Positions 63,798 to 64,000 of a DNA stretch of 64,000 bases are shown one piece after another. Made by a program: the position numbers and the translations under genes. This stretch comes from Parus major. Its lineage: Eukaryota; Chordata; Aves; Passeriformes; Paridae. The stretch lies in assembly GCF_001522545.3 (NCBI RefSeq), contig NC_031768.1, forward strand, positions 80,199,769 through 80,263,768. The letters run 5' to 3'. Numbering within the stretch: position 1 is the stretch's first letter; each line of letters starts with the position of its first letter. Below the pieces are notes generated by a model, which had not been told where the DNA came from, did not search any database, and saw only the letters and a list, made by a program, of their open reading frames with translations.

Positions 63798-64000
63798 TGT
63801 CATGGTTCAGGAATAACACTCTCCAATTCGGTGTCCCTGCCAAGACTCTCACCAACCAGATGTCACTCGCTCACTCCCTCCCCCTTTCCTTCCCCTTGCT
63901 CCTGGGATGGGGTTGAGATTTGGAGGCAGGAGAGTGAAAATTACCGCTGAGATAAGAACAAATATCAGTGAGATAAGAAAAGGAACAGTAACAACAGCAA
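63798..64000. mobile_element. LTR fragment of an ERVL-like element, cut by the window edge
   Basis: Starts TGTCATGGTTCAGG and continues with CACTCGCTCACTCCCTCCCC, CTCCTGGGATGGGGTTGAGA, GTGAGATAAGAAAAGG and a run-out of AACAGTAACAACAGCAA. This layout, a pyrimidine-rich block followed by GGGATGGGG and an AGATAAGA word, is one I associate with songbird ERVL-type LTRs. It shares the GAGATAAG motif with the LTR at 32459. Whether an internal retroviral region follows cannot be seen. Confidence 0.7.

Overview
This window reads as non-coding DNA from a bird, most likely a songbird (Passeriformes). Two things in the sequence point there. First, about a dozen copies of the avian LINE retroposon CR1 are scattered on both strands, several ending in the CR1-type short 3' tail (variants of ATTCTGTGATTC). 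Second, there is a long terminal repeat (LTR) at 32459-33280 of a type I associate with ERVL-like elements of songbirds, plus a second LTR fragment cut by the right edge at 63798. The DNA is AT-rich and visibly poor in CpG, as expected for interphase-gene-poor or intronic vertebrate DNA. The host call rests on recognising repeat families from memory, not on a search.

No protein-coding gene can be supported. The longest open frames (177 codons at 21299-21832 and 127 codons on the minus strand at 12785-13168) resemble no family I recognise and are within what chance allows in 64 kb. The other long frames fall inside CR1 or LTR sequence. No tRNA, rRNA, snRNA, CRISPR array, operon or bacterial feature was seen. 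The window is therefore an intergenic region or the inside of a very large intron. Nothing in it marks a splice pattern strongly enough to say which.

Layout: 1-2.6 kb plain unique sequence; 2.6-4.1 kb two CR1 copies tail to tail; 5.4-5.7 kb a decayed CR1-like relic; 7.5-7.8 kb a candidate conserved regulatory block; 11.4-12.4 kb a 1 kb CR1 on the minus strand, bracketed by an exact 18-base inverted repeat; 14.5-16.4 kb the longest CR1, plus strand; short CR1 fragments at 17.8, 23.3, 24.7, 41.5, 45.6, 47.7, 53.4 and 57.7 kb; the apparent solo LTR at 32.5-33.3 kb; a 97-base purine tract at 34.3 kb; several (TA)n arrays; a compound TA/CA array at 43.4 kb; an unclassified GC-richer block at 62.4-63.3 kb; and the LTR fragment at the right edge.

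The four CR1 copies that reach the reverse-transcriptase catalytic box have all lost its aspartate pair, so no mobile-element activity is expected from them. The remaining unique stretches hold four or five blocks rich in homeodomain-, octamer- or CTCF-like words that could be enhancers or boundary elements, but this is inference without conservation data. I found no previously undescribed system that the sequence itself supports. The oddities most worth testing are the inverted CR1 pair, the 18-base inverted repeat around a CR1, the mirror-repeat purine tract and the candidate conserved elements.
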